Shown here: positions 34,900 to 42,414 of the stretch, piece by piece
How the letters are laid out: each line of letters begins with the position of its first letter
Numbering within the stretch: the stretch's first letter is position 1
NCBI GenBank assembly: GCA_900769345.1
Contig: CAAGGJ010000061.1
Location: 1 to 55,344 of the forward strand
DNA length: 55,344 nt
DNA from: Bacteroidales bacterium
GTDB taxonomy: Bacteria > Bacteroidota > Bacteroidia > Bacteroidales > Muribaculaceae
Direction: 5' to 3'
Translations under genes and position numbers: made by a program
The notes under the pieces: generated by a model
What the model saw: the letters and a program-made list of their open reading frames with translations, nothing else
Told to the model about the DNA's origin: nothing
Databases searched by the model: none

Positions 34900-36018
34900 A
34901 TGAAACGGTTACTACTTACCTTGATTCTCACAATCACAGTTACTGCAGCATTTGCTTGCACATCGGCTATCGTGTCGGCCAACAAGACACTCAACGGGCG
35001 ACCTCTATTATGGAAACATCGCGACACCGGAGAAGAAAACAACAAGGTGGAACGCACTCCTGCGAGTGATGGCGTGTATGAACACGTGGCTCTTTACAAT
35101 GCAAGCGATTCGCTCAACCGTGAGGCATGGATGGGGTATAATTCCGAAGGTTTTGCCATTATGAACACCGCATCATACAATCTCAAGAACGACACCATAA
35201 GTGCCAAAGATATGGACAAAGAAGGTGTGGTGATGAAGATCGCATTAAGCCGATGCCGAACAGTAGATGATTTCGAGCGATTGCTTCTCACATTACCCAA
35301 GCCGCTTGGGGTGGAAGCCAATTTCGGCGTAATAGATGCCATGGGCAATGGTGCTTATTTTGAGACTAATAATTACACTTTCACACGTTTCGATCTCAAA
35401 GATGCCCCCGAAGGTATATTGATTCGCACCAATTATTCTTATAGCGGACGACCTGATGAAGGAATGGGTTATGTGCGCGAAGCCAACGAAAAGCATCTCA
35501 TAGCACAGCACGTGGAGAAGGCCGACTTTACGCCGGTGGTTTTCACCGAAGAAATCTCCAAGACCTATTATCACAGCATTCTTGATAAAGATTTCACACA
35601 CGAAGGTCTTGAGTGGATAGTAGATCAAGATTTTATTCCGCGTCGCATTTCCACAGCATCGTGCTGCATCGAAGGAATAAAGCCGGGTGAGAATCCCGCC
35701 ACCACAGCCATGTGGATCGGGTTGGGGTTTCCACCATGCTCGGAGTTACGAATGGTTTTGCTTGGCGAGAATGGCGTGCCCGAAGAATTGCAAGGTAAGC
35801 AGCCCAACGGACATTCTGAGCTCTGTGACAGGGTAGTGGCTCGCAAACATGAGGTATTTCCCATAAAGCGCGGCAACGGCAAGCAATATCTCCACATTGC
35901 ACGCCTCTATAACGCCGAAGGTACAGGATATTGCCAAAAACTTATTCCCGAGAATATAAAATTATATAATATGTATAACAAGCAGCTCAATAAGTTGCGT
36001 AAGAAACTCAACAAATAG
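34900..36018 (+). CDS. Secreted Ntn-hydrolase (C45 / linear amide hydrolase-like)
   Basis: The start is set at ATG 34900; the upstream in-frame TTG at 34894 only adds two residues. The 372-residue protein has signal peptide MKRLLLTLILTITVTAAFA, followed directly by CTSAIVSANKTLNGRPLLW. Cys20 would become the N-terminal nucleophile after cleavage, the hallmark of Ntn amidases such as choloylglycine hydrolases, C69 dipeptidases and C45 acyltransferases. Overall it looks closest to the C45 type, annotated in Bacteroides as acyl-CoA:6-APA acyltransferase-like. Likely periplasmic, cutting an amide bond of an unknown substrate. A true bile salt hydrolase is not supported. Confidence 0.85.
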   Translation: MKRLLLTLILTITVTAAFACTSAIVSANKTLNGRPLLWKHRDTGEENNKVERTPASDGVYEHVALYNASDSLNREAWMGYNSEGFAIMNTASYNLKNDTISAKDMDKEGVVMKIALSRCRTVDDFERLLLTLPKPLGVEANFGVIDAMGNGAYFETNNYTFTRFDLKDAPEGILIRTNYSYSGRPDEGMGYVREANEKHLIAQHVEKADFTPVVFTEEISKTYYHSILDKDFTHEGLEWIVDQDFIPRRISTASCCIEGIKPGENPATTAMWIGLGFPPCSELRMVLLGENGVPEELQGKQPNGHSELCDRVVARKHEVFPIKRGNGKQYLHIARLYNAEGTGYCQKLIPENIKLYNMYNKQLNKLRKKLNK

Positions 36019-36026
36019 CATTTACT

Positions 36027-36413
36027 ATGTGGAGCAATATATTTTTAACCATCGCATTGCTTATTATTTCTAACGTGTTTATGACATTTGCGTGGTATGG
36101 GCACCTGAAGTTGCAAAATATGGGCATAAGCACAGGATGGCCCATCTATTTGGTGGTGCTCGTGTCGTGGGGTATAGCCCTGTTTGAATATGCTTTTCAA
36201 GTACCCGCCAATCGCATTGGCTATATCGAAAACGGAGGTTCGTTTTCGCTTATTCAGCTCAAGGTGATACAGGAGGTGATTACACTTACTGTGTTTACCA
36301 TCGTGGCCACATTATTATTCAAGGGCGAATCGCTGCGTTGGAATCATCTCGTGAGCTTTTTGTTCCTTATAGCAGCCGTGTATTTTGCATTTATGGATTC
36401 TTCTTCGAAATAA
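36027..36413 (+). CDS. DMT family membrane protein (DUF486)
   Basis: A 128-residue protein with four membrane segments and the family features MTFAWYGHLKL and WGIALFEYAFQVPANRIGY. DUF486 proteins resemble small multidrug-resistance type transporters, but no substrate is known. It starts eight bases after the Ntn hydrolase stop. Confidence 0.9.
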   Translation: MWSNIFLTIALLIISNVFMTFAWYGHLKLQNMGISTGWPIYLVVLVSWGIALFEYAFQVPANRIGYIENGGSFSLIQLKVIQEVITLTVFTIVATLLFKGESLRWNHLVSFLFLIAAVYFAFMDSSSK

Positions 36414-36423
36414 CACCTTGGTT

Positions 36424-36897
36424 ATGCACTTCGAGCCATTTTCCGTATCATCGGCTACCTATACACAACTGGTGTTTCGTGGCTATTTTGCCCGATATTG
36501 GTGGCTCTATGTGTTGCCTTTGATAATATTGACAGTTCTCACGTTTTATAACATCAATTTTTTATACACCATTCTCATGCTGTGTTTCATAGTGTTTCCT
36601 ATGGCACTGATAATGGTGTATTTTTGGTATCTCCTTACTGCTGAGATACGATGGTCGATTCTTGAGAAAGAAATGACAGTAACCGACTCGGGGATAATGC
36701 TTACTTTCGAAGGTTTTACCAAAGAACTGCTTTGGAAAGAGTTTTCGGGCTACAACACTACCGACAAATACCTGCTTCTAAAATTCAAGGTGCGCCCATT
36801 TACATATTTCGTTATTCCATTCACTGTTTTTGTCGATAAAGAACGACTTCGCTCATTTGTGAAGACACTCGGCAGCCACAATATTAGTATTAACTGA
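36424..36897 (+). CDS. YcxB-like membrane protein
   Basis: A 157-residue protein with two central membrane segments (about 30-75) and a soluble C-terminal half with the YcxB-like pattern VTDSGIMLTFEGFTKELLWKE. The start is set at ATG 36424 (MHFEPF). An upstream in-frame ATG at 36385 overlaps the DUF486 gene by 29 bases and only adds a non-conserved leader. Function unknown. Confidence 0.75.
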   Translation: MHFEPFSVSSATYTQLVFRGYFARYWWLYVLPLIILTVLTFYNINFLYTILMLCFIVFPMALIMVYFWYLLTAEIRWSILEKEMTVTDSGIMLTFEGFTKELLWKEFSGYNTTDKYLLLKFKVRPFTYFVIPFTVFVDKERLRSFVKTLGSHNISIN

Positions 36898-36931
36898 TGA
36901 AGATTACTCAAAAAAACAAAAAATACCATTA

Positions 36932-36963
36932 TATATTTGTAACATTTTTCGACGTTGTGCGTT
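36932..36963 (+). promoter_or_regulatory. Candidate promoters of the ECF sigma operon, including an ECF-type one
   Basis: A -7 box TATATTTG lies at 36932-36939. Overlapping its end is an ECF-type pair: GTAAC (36939-36943) and CGTT (36960-36963), with 16 bases between AAC and CGTT. AAC/CGT pairs at this spacing are typical of promoters read by ECF sigma factors, often their own gene. The ATG is 27 bases beyond. Confidence 0.45.
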
Positions 36964-36990
36964 AATCAAACGAAAGACGGAAGAAACTAA

Positions 36991-37491
36991 ATGGATTACA
37001 AGGAATTTGAGATAATTGCGCCGAGGTTGCGATCGCTATCGATGCAGACATCAAGGACGATGAGCATCACCGACGAAGACGCCGATGATATAGCTCAAGA
37101 TGTGCTGCTGAAGATATGGACCATGCGCTCCGATTTGAAGCGGTTTCAATCGATAGAGGCGTTAACAGTGGTGGCTACCAGGCATGTGGCTATCGACATG
37201 TATCGCCGACGCAAAAAATCGTTCCCGATTACCGACGACATTAGCTCGATACTTGTAGACAACAATACGCCGCTTCGACATATTATTAGCGACGAAACCG
37301 AAAAATGGATTGAAGAACGAACCCGCGCCTTGCCCGATAAAGAGCACACAGTGCTCCGTCTAAGGCAGGTGGAGAAACGAGAATATTCCGAAATCGCTCA
37401 AATAATGGGCATCGAGGAAACTACGGCAAGAGTGATTCTCTCAAGAGCAAGAAAACATCTATTACAACAATTCAACAACTATCTGAAATGA
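36991..37491 (+). CDS. ECF-type RNA polymerase sigma factor
   Basis: A 166-residue sigma-70 family protein with only regions 2 and 4. Region 2 contains EDADDIAQDVLLKIW and ATRHVAIDMYRRRK. Region 4 has LRQVEKREYSEIAQIMGIEE and TTARVILSRARKHL, the helix-turn-helix that reads the -35. Redirects RNA polymerase to a small regulon. Its stop overlaps the start of the next gene by four bases (ATGA), the usual coupling with an anti-sigma gene. Confidence 0.93.
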   Translation: MDYKEFEIIAPRLRSLSMQTSRTMSITDEDADDIAQDVLLKIWTMRSDLKRFQSIEALTVVATRHVAIDMYRRRKKSFPITDDISSILVDNNTPLRHIISDETEKWIEERTRALPDKEHTVLRLRQVEKREYSEIAQIMGIEETTARVILSRARKHLLQQFNNYLK

Positions 37492-38150
37492 ATTACGACA
37501 AGCAATATATCAAACAACTCCTTAACAGATTTCTTGAAGGAGAGAGCACATTAGCTGAGGAAGAAATCCTCGCTCGATACTTTGCTACTCACAAAGTGGA
37601 TAGCGAATGGGAACCATATAAGCAGATGTTTGCTTATTTCGAAGCAGGCATGAACGAAGACGAAGCCCCCGGAACTGCTACCCCTGCCATAATTAAGGTG
37701 AATTGGCGTAAGGTAATGGGCATAGCAGCTTCCGTGGCAATACTGTTAGGTATAGGCGTAACTGCTATCTTTTACGACTTTAGCAAACCCGCAAGGCATG
37801 ACATTCTAATAGATCCCGCTGTATCACCTGAAGAAAACCTTGCACACGACACATCTTCTGCATCAGAGATTTTCGAGCCAAGCAACCTTTCGAATGAAGA
37901 TATCAAAGCTATAAAAACCACTACGCATCGTGCTTCGGGCTGGAATAGGGTAGCAAAAGAGATAGAATTAGCCGAGAAAAAATTAGCAGAACAAAAAGCC
38001 GAGGAGATGCAATGGGCGGAAGATGCCATAGCAGTAACCTATGCGCAAGTAGAACAACAACAATTAGAACTCGAACTACAGATTGAACAAGAATACGAGC
38101 AAGCTTGTCTTGCACAACTGCCGGAAGAACCGGTAATTGTAGTTCCATAA
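37488..38150 (+). CDS. Putative membrane anti-sigma factor
   Basis: A 220-residue single-pass membrane protein. The N-terminal cytoplasmic part (1-73) has the acidic helical pattern LLNRFLEGESTLAEEEILARYF seen in short anti-sigma-like domains. One membrane segment lies at about 76-95 (VMGIAASVAILLGIGVTAIF). The periplasmic part ends in a long Glu/Gln-rich predicted coiled coil (about 150-210). The four-base overlap with the sigma gene supports a partner role. No zinc-binding HxxxCxxC is visible, so it is not a classical ZAS anti-sigma factor. Confidence 0.72.
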   Translation: MNYDKQYIKQLLNRFLEGESTLAEEEILARYFATHKVDSEWEPYKQMFAYFEAGMNEDEAPGTATPAIIKVNWRKVMGIAASVAILLGIGVTAIFYDFSKPARHDILIDPAVSPEENLAHDTSSASEIFEPSNLSNEDIKAIKTTTHRASGWNRVAKEIELAEKKLAEQKAEEMQWAEDAIAVTYAQVEQQQLELELQIEQEYEQACLAQLPEEPVIVVP

Positions 38151-38191
38151 TCAGCAATATTAGATGATAAACCTAAATAACATATACAACA

Positions 38192-39052
38192 ATGAAAAAT
38201 AGAGCAATATTATTAATTCTGGTATTTGCAGCAGCATTTCAATGCTTCGCGACACAGTCTGATATCGAAAAGGCTTTCGAAAAAATAAGTCAATCAAAAT
38301 ATGTTTATGCCTCAGAGAACTACTCGACCACGCATAGCAACCAAAAAGCGGCAAAAATGCGTATTATTAAGTTCCGAATCCTTGATAACAAAACCGATTT
38401 GATAACCAATGTCACCAAAGCATTCGATAACATTGATAATGTTACGTTCAAAGCTATCAAAAAAGGTGAAGGCTCAGACTCTTACTCCATAGCATTCGAA
38501 AATGACAAATCGGTAATAGTGGGCGGTGCCGATATGAACGTGTGTATAGTTTCCATCCCCGACGAGAGTGCTGAAGATTTTCGTACTGTGTATGCCATTG
38601 AGTGGAAAACAGAAGGTAATGTCATAGAAGGAAAAACCGTGTATGCCAACAGTCCCAAACCTGATAATCAATACAACGATGTGCTAACTTTCAGCAATAA
38701 ATCCGGAGCGAAATACAATTTAAATCAATTAGCTTCGACAGTTACTCTAAATAGAGAAACATCCACCACATCATGGTTGTCGAGATTTGAATTTTACTGC
38801 GAGGGACTTAATAAACATCACGATTCTTCGAGCATCCTTTCGGCTTATGTCAACAATATCTACAAGCTAACTTGCGATTGCAGTATGCTCGACGAATATG
38901 AGCTCAGCCTTGTGCAAGAGCAATTGGAAGAACTTTTCGAAGAGTTTGAAGACGAAGATGTGTCGATAGTGGTGAAGGGACTTCTAAAAAAGTCGATAAA
39001 AAACATCGAAAATGCTATTAAAACACTGAAAAATGCCGGAAATGGTGAATAG
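38192..39052 (+). CDS. Secreted protein of unknown function in the ECF operon
   Basis: A 286-residue exported protein with signal peptide MKNRAILLILVFAAAFQCFA. No recognised catalytic motif. It has two or three alpha/beta-looking segments and an acidic C-terminal helix (LVQEQLEELFEEFEDEDVS). It resembles in layout the DUF4252/DUF6108-type proteins that accompany ECF sigma/anti-sigma pairs in Bacteroidota; this assignment is tentative. 41 bases after the anti-sigma gene. It may be a regulon member or a signal-sensing partner. Confidence 0.65.
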   Translation: MKNRAILLILVFAAAFQCFATQSDIEKAFEKISQSKYVYASENYSTTHSNQKAAKMRIIKFRILDNKTDLITNVTKAFDNIDNVTFKAIKKGEGSDSYSIAFENDKSVIVGGADMNVCIVSIPDESAEDFRTVYAIEWKTEGNVIEGKTVYANSPKPDNQYNDVLTFSNKSGAKYNLNQLASTVTLNRETSTTSWLSRFEFYCEGLNKHHDSSSILSAYVNNIYKLTCDCSMLDEYELSLVQEQLEELFEEFEDEDVSIVVKGLLKKSIKNIENAIKTLKNAGNGE

Positions 39053-39109
39053 GATTAAAAAGATATTATTTTTGGTTGTCTGAAATTCGATATTTCGAAA
39101 ATATTAGCG

Positions 39110-39117
39110 TAACTTTG
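39110..39117 (+). promoter_or_regulatory. -7 box of the tmRNA gene
   Basis: TAACTTTG is a perfect TAnnTTTG match 47 bases before the mature tmRNA 5' end. No clear -33 element at the normal distance. Confidence 0.55.
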
Positions 39118-39164
39118 CCAGAGTAAAAGCGAAAGCTGATACGAAACTTACATAACTAATACAT

Positions 39165-39559
39165 GGGGTTGACTGGATTTGACAGCGTGTAGAGGTGGTA
39201 AGTAAGCATGCAGAGCAATGATGGCTAATCTCTTTAATCCTTGACATCGAAATTTCAAATGGCGAAAATAACTACGCTCTTGCTGCATAACTGAAGTACA
39301 GTAGGTTTGCTTAATCTTCGTCACAGTGGCGGAGACAAGACATCACCCGATTGCCCGGTTCCGAGACGTTTCGATATGGTGGTGCTCAGAAATTCGGAAA
39401 TAGGAGACAGTACGCTACGGACTGAATCCGAAATTTAGTAGATAAGCCATGAGTTGGTGGTCTCGAGCCTGCTTATGGTCGAAAATCAAGTCAAGACTAA
39501 GCATGTAGAAAGCTTATTAGTTCCACGTTTGGACGAGGGTTCGATTCCCTCCAGCTCCA
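39165..39559 (+). ncRNA. ssrA: Transfer-messenger RNA (tmRNA)
   Basis: Rescues stalled ribosomes. The tRNA-like ends are clear: the 5' end GGGGTTGACTGGATTTGACA and the 3' end GTTCGATTCCCTCCAGCTCCA, whose acceptor stem pairs GGGGTTG with CAGCTCC. The tag frame at 39261-39290 encodes GENNYALAA followed by TAA, the Bacteroidota-type degradation tag. The discriminator A at 39559 is followed by CAC and not CCA, so CCA is added after transcription. Length is about 395 bases. Confidence 0.97.
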
Positions 39560-39571
39560 CACTATATTTAC

Positions 39572-39610
39572 GACAACGGATAGCATCGAGTTTGCTATCC
39601 GTTGTCATTT
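39572..39610 (+). terminator. Terminator of the tmRNA gene
   Basis: Perfect 14-base inverted repeat GACAACGGATAGCA / TGCTATCCGTTGTC with a 7-base loop, followed by ATTT. It begins 13 bases after the tmRNA end. Confidence 0.9.
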
Positions 39611-39631
39611 TACACCAACATAAATCAATTA

Positions 39632-39663
39632 TTTGTGTTCTTCAATAGAATTGATTAACTTTG
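39632..39663 (+). promoter_or_regulatory. Consensus promoter of the mutarotase-cytidylyltransferase operon
   Basis: TTTG (39632-39635) and TAACTTTG (39656-39663) are 20 bases apart, a full Bacteroidota -33/-7 match. The ATG of the next gene is 27 bases further on. Confidence 0.75.
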
Positions 39664-39690
39664 CTTTATTAATAAAAAACAATTGCTATT

Positions 39691-40029
39691 ATGAAGAGAT
39701 ATTGCCAATTACTTAATCTCCCTAACGACGAGGAATTAATAAAAGGTTACATTGAGGAGCATGCTCATGTATGGCCGGAAATTCAAGCCGGCATAAGAGA
39801 AGTGGGCATTCTTGATATGCAGATTTACTTGCTCGGAAATCAGTCATTTATGATAATGGATACTACCGACGATTTCGACTTTGTAAAAGATAATGCACGC
39901 CTAATGACATTGCCACGTCAAGCCGAATGGGAAGCTCATGTGGCAAAATATCAGGGTTGCAATCCCGACTCTGCTTCCACTGAGAAATGGCATTTGATGA
40001 CTAAGATTTTCGAATTGGAAAAACCATAA
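39691..40029 (+). CDS. L-rhamnose/L-fucose mutarotase family protein
   Basis: A 112-residue dimeric alpha/beta-barrel protein of the RhaM/DUF718 family that interconverts anomers of a 6-deoxy sugar. Family features are YIEEHAHVWPEIQAGIREVGI (His near the active site) and NQSFMIMDTTDDFDF. It lies 19 bases before a cytidylyltransferase-GHMP fusion gene, so the sugar in question may be activated by that protein. Rhamnose against fucose cannot be decided. Confidence 0.85.
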   Translation: MKRYCQLLNLPNDEELIKGYIEEHAHVWPEIQAGIREVGILDMQIYLLGNQSFMIMDTTDDFDFVKDNARLMTLPRQAEWEAHVAKYQGCNPDSASTEKWHLMTKIFELEKP

Positions 40030-40048
40030 TCAATATAATTAATCGGGG

Positions 40049-41218
40049 ATGAACAAAAAAGTATTCGTTTCGGGCTGCTATGATTTGTTGCATAGTGGTC
40101 ACGTTGAATTTTTCAGACAAGCAGCTACCTATGGTGATTTGTATGTAGGTATTGGTTCGGATGATACTATCCTGAAATATAAAAATCACCAAACAGTATA
40201 CAAGGAACAAGAGCGCTTGTTTATGGTAAAATCTATCAAGTATGTAAAAGATGCGTTTATCAACCAAGGTAGTGGTATCATGGACTTCATTCCTACGGTG
40301 GAATTCTTGAAACCGGACATTTTGGTTGTGAATGAAGATGGAGGTAACGATGAAAAGCGCCGTTTTTGCGAAGAACACGGCATAGAGTATGTTGTGCTAA
40401 AGCGCACTCCGGCTGAAGGACTTGAAGCAAGATCAAGCACATCGCTGAAATCACAAACTTGCACTATACCTACGCGTCTCGACCTTGCAGGAACATGGAT
40501 CGACCAGCCTTATGTAAGCTGTTTCTGCCCGGGTTGGGCTATCACCATCAGTCTCGAGCCTACATTCGAGGTGCGCGACCGATGTGGCCTATCAACATCT
40601 ACTCGAAACATGATTAAAAAGATTTGGCCAATGAAATTGCCCGATATGGCGCCGGAAATGTTGGCAAAATTGGTGTTCTGTTTCGAAAACGACCCTGAGC
40701 GCACCGATGGAATCATCAGTGGAGCTCAAGATTCAATTGGTATATGTATTCCCGGTCTTTGTCGTCATTATTACGATGCCCGATATTGGCCGATTAAGAT
40801 TGAAAAATGCACCGATGAGAATGTTCTTGCTTGGCTTGAGAACCATCTATGTATGATTCCTATGGAGCCTCGCCGTCCGGGTTGTTCTGTAGTAGTGGGC
40901 AAGGATATAACCGAACCAAAGGTAAAAAATCTTGCCAATGCAGCCGATAAGTGTTGGAATGCCATCTTAAATACTGATTTACTCGAATTCGCTACTGCAT
41001 ATCGTGAATCGTTTGAGGCTCAAGTGGCTATGTTCCCGGCTATGATTCGCGATAGTGTGCAAGATTATATCGATAAATATAAAGATATGCCCGGTGTATT
41101 GGCATATAAGATGCCCGGTGCCGGTGGTGGCGGATACTTGGCTCTTGTGGTAGACGATGCGCAAAAATTTGCCGAAGCTCACCCCGAAGCCATTCGTCTC
41201 ACTATTCGTCGCAAATAA
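40049..41218 (+). CDS. Cytidylyltransferase-like / atypical GHMP kinase-like fusion protein
   Basis: Residues 1-135 form a nucleotidyltransferase of the CTP type: GCYDLLHSGHVEFF with HxGH at 15-18, and a RSSTS segment at 128-132. Residues 138-389 resemble a GHMP sugar kinase: TRLDLAGTWIDQP (142-154) matches motif 1 and MPGAGGGGYLALV (355-367) matches motif 3. The ATP loop, normally GLGSSSA, is seen at best as GLSTSTRN (180-187), only about 30 residues after motif 1 where 80-100 is usual. It may therefore be inactive as a kinase or use a shortened fold. Adjacent mutarotase suggests a deoxysugar phosphate or nucleotide-sugar role. A terminator follows. Confidence 0.82.
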   Translation: MNKKVFVSGCYDLLHSGHVEFFRQAATYGDLYVGIGSDDTILKYKNHQTVYKEQERLFMVKSIKYVKDAFINQGSGIMDFIPTVEFLKPDILVVNEDGGNDEKRRFCEEHGIEYVVLKRTPAEGLEARSSTSLKSQTCTIPTRLDLAGTWIDQPYVSCFCPGWAITISLEPTFEVRDRCGLSTSTRNMIKKIWPMKLPDMAPEMLAKLVFCFENDPERTDGIISGAQDSIGICIPGLCRHYYDARYWPIKIEKCTDENVLAWLENHLCMIPMEPRRPGCSVVVGKDITEPKVKNLANAADKCWNAILNTDLLEFATAYRESFEAQVAMFPAMIRDSVQDYIDKYKDMPGVLAYKMPGAGGGGYLALVVDDAQKFAEAHPEAIRLTIRRK

Positions 41219-41240
41219 CGAGTAAAATTATATTCCATAT

Positions 41241-41278
41241 AAAAAAGTCCCGAAGAGTAGCATCTACGGGACTTTTTT
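41241..41278. terminator. Bidirectional terminator
   Basis: Inverted repeat AAAAAAGTCCCG / CGGGACTTTTTT with an inner GTAG-CAT-CTAC hairpin. It closes the fusion gene on the plus strand and the thiamine operon on the minus strand. Confidence 0.9.
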
Positions 41279-41302
41279 AAATATTTGAGGGGTGATTGGA
41301 TA

Positions 41303-42412
41303 TCAATCGAAGATTTTATCCCAATCTTTCCATACTACTTCGTAGCCGAGACGGCGGATGTCGTTAGCAACGTCTTCAGGCGTGCGACTATCGCTGACCT
41401 CAAACTGCTCCAAGGCATCGGGCGTGCTGGCATATCCGCCAGGTTCGGTCTTACTTCCGGCACTCATCGATGTCACACCGAGCTTCATCATATTCTCTCT
41501 GAAAGTAGGATCTTCGCGTGTAGAATAAGATATATCCACATCGTGATCGAACAATCGGAATGCAAAGGTGAGCTGAGCCAATTCCTTTTCGGTCATTACC
41601 ACATTCGGCTGATAACCACCTTCTGCAGGTCGCATACGCGGAAAATTGACTGAGAAGCGAGTTTTCCAATACTTCTTCTGCAAGTAGCGCAAGTGATAAG
41701 CCATCATAGTCACATCGGTGCGCCAATCTTCAAGGCCTATCAAAACGCCCATTCCTATCTTATGCACACCCGCTGCACCCATACGGTCGTAGCCATTTAC
41801 TCGCCAGTCGAATATCGATTTCATACCTCGGGGGTGATAGATGTTGTAGCGAGCTTTGTTGTAGGTTTCTTGAAAGCACACCACGCCATTAAGCCCCGAT
41901 TTGGTGAGTCGATAATAATCTTTCTGACGCATAGGCATAACCTCAATAGTGAGATTATTGAAGTAAGGTCGTGCTATTTGAAGAGCTCGCTCCAAGTAGT
42001 CGACACCGGCTATCGATGGCCATTCGCCGGTTACGATAAGCAGATTTTCAAATGGTCCCAACTTGCGTATTGCTTCACATTCGGTTTTTATTTGCTCCTC
42101 AGTGAGTGTGGTACGTTCAAATTGATTATTGTAATTAAAGCCGCAGTATACACAGTGATTTGAGCACTGGTTGCTAAGATATAGCGGGATGTACATACTG
42201 ATAATCTTGCCAAACCTCTCTTGCGTATAGAATTGTGATTTGCGAGCCATCTGTTCGAGATAGGGCACTGCGGCAGGAGAGATGAGTGCCATAAAATCAT
42301 CTACCGTAAGACGCTCTTTCGCTAATGCTATGCGCACATCATTTTCGGTTTTCGACGCGATGGTTGCAGTAGTATCGTCCCAACTGATTTTTGCTAATTC
42401 TTCAGAAAACAT
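41303..42412 (-). CDS. thiH: 2-iminoacetate synthase (tyrosine lyase)
   Basis: Radical SAM enzyme that cleaves tyrosine to dehydroglycine for the thiazole ring of thiamine. The 369-residue protein has the [4Fe-4S] motif CSNHCVYCGF and the expected TIM-barrel features such as VTGEWPSIAGVDYLERAL. It is the last gene of the operon, two bases after thiC. Use of ThiH suits an anaerobe; ThiO is not seen. Confidence 0.95.
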   Translation of the reverse strand: MFSEELAKISWDDTTATIASKTENDVRIALAKERLTVDDFMALISPAAVPYLEQMARKSQFYTQERFGKIISMYIPLYLSNQCSNHCVYCGFNYNNQFERTTLTEEQIKTECEAIRKLGPFENLLIVTGEWPSIAGVDYLERALQIARPYFNNLTIEVMPMRQKDYYRLTKSGLNGVVCFQETYNKARYNIYHPRGMKSIFDWRVNGYDRMGAAGVHKIGMGVLIGLEDWRTDVTMMAYHLRYLQKKYWKTRFSVNFPRMRPAEGGYQPNVVMTEKELAQLTFAFRLFDHDVDISYSTREDPTFRENMMKLGVTSMSAGSKTEPGGYASTPDALEQFEVSDSRTPEDVANDIRRLGYEVVWKDWDKIFD

Positions 42413-42414
42413 TA

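Noticed and set aside
34900..36018. Bile salt hydrolase
   Set aside because: The N-terminal Cys and fold class fit, but the secreted form and sequence around CTSAIVSANKTLNGRP do not match the usual bile salt hydrolase pattern.
36385..36423. Earlier ATG start of the YcxB-like gene
   Set aside because: It overlaps the DUF486 gene by 29 bases and the added residues do not look conserved; ATG 36424 is preferred.
39454..39648. A 64-codon open frame on the plus strand
   Set aside because: It covers the 3' part of the tmRNA and its terminator.
40049..41218. Bacteroides Fkp (fucokinase/GDP-fucose pyrophosphorylase)
   Set aside because: Fkp is about 950 residues with a different N-terminal domain; this protein has 389 residues and a cytidylyltransferase HSGH motif.
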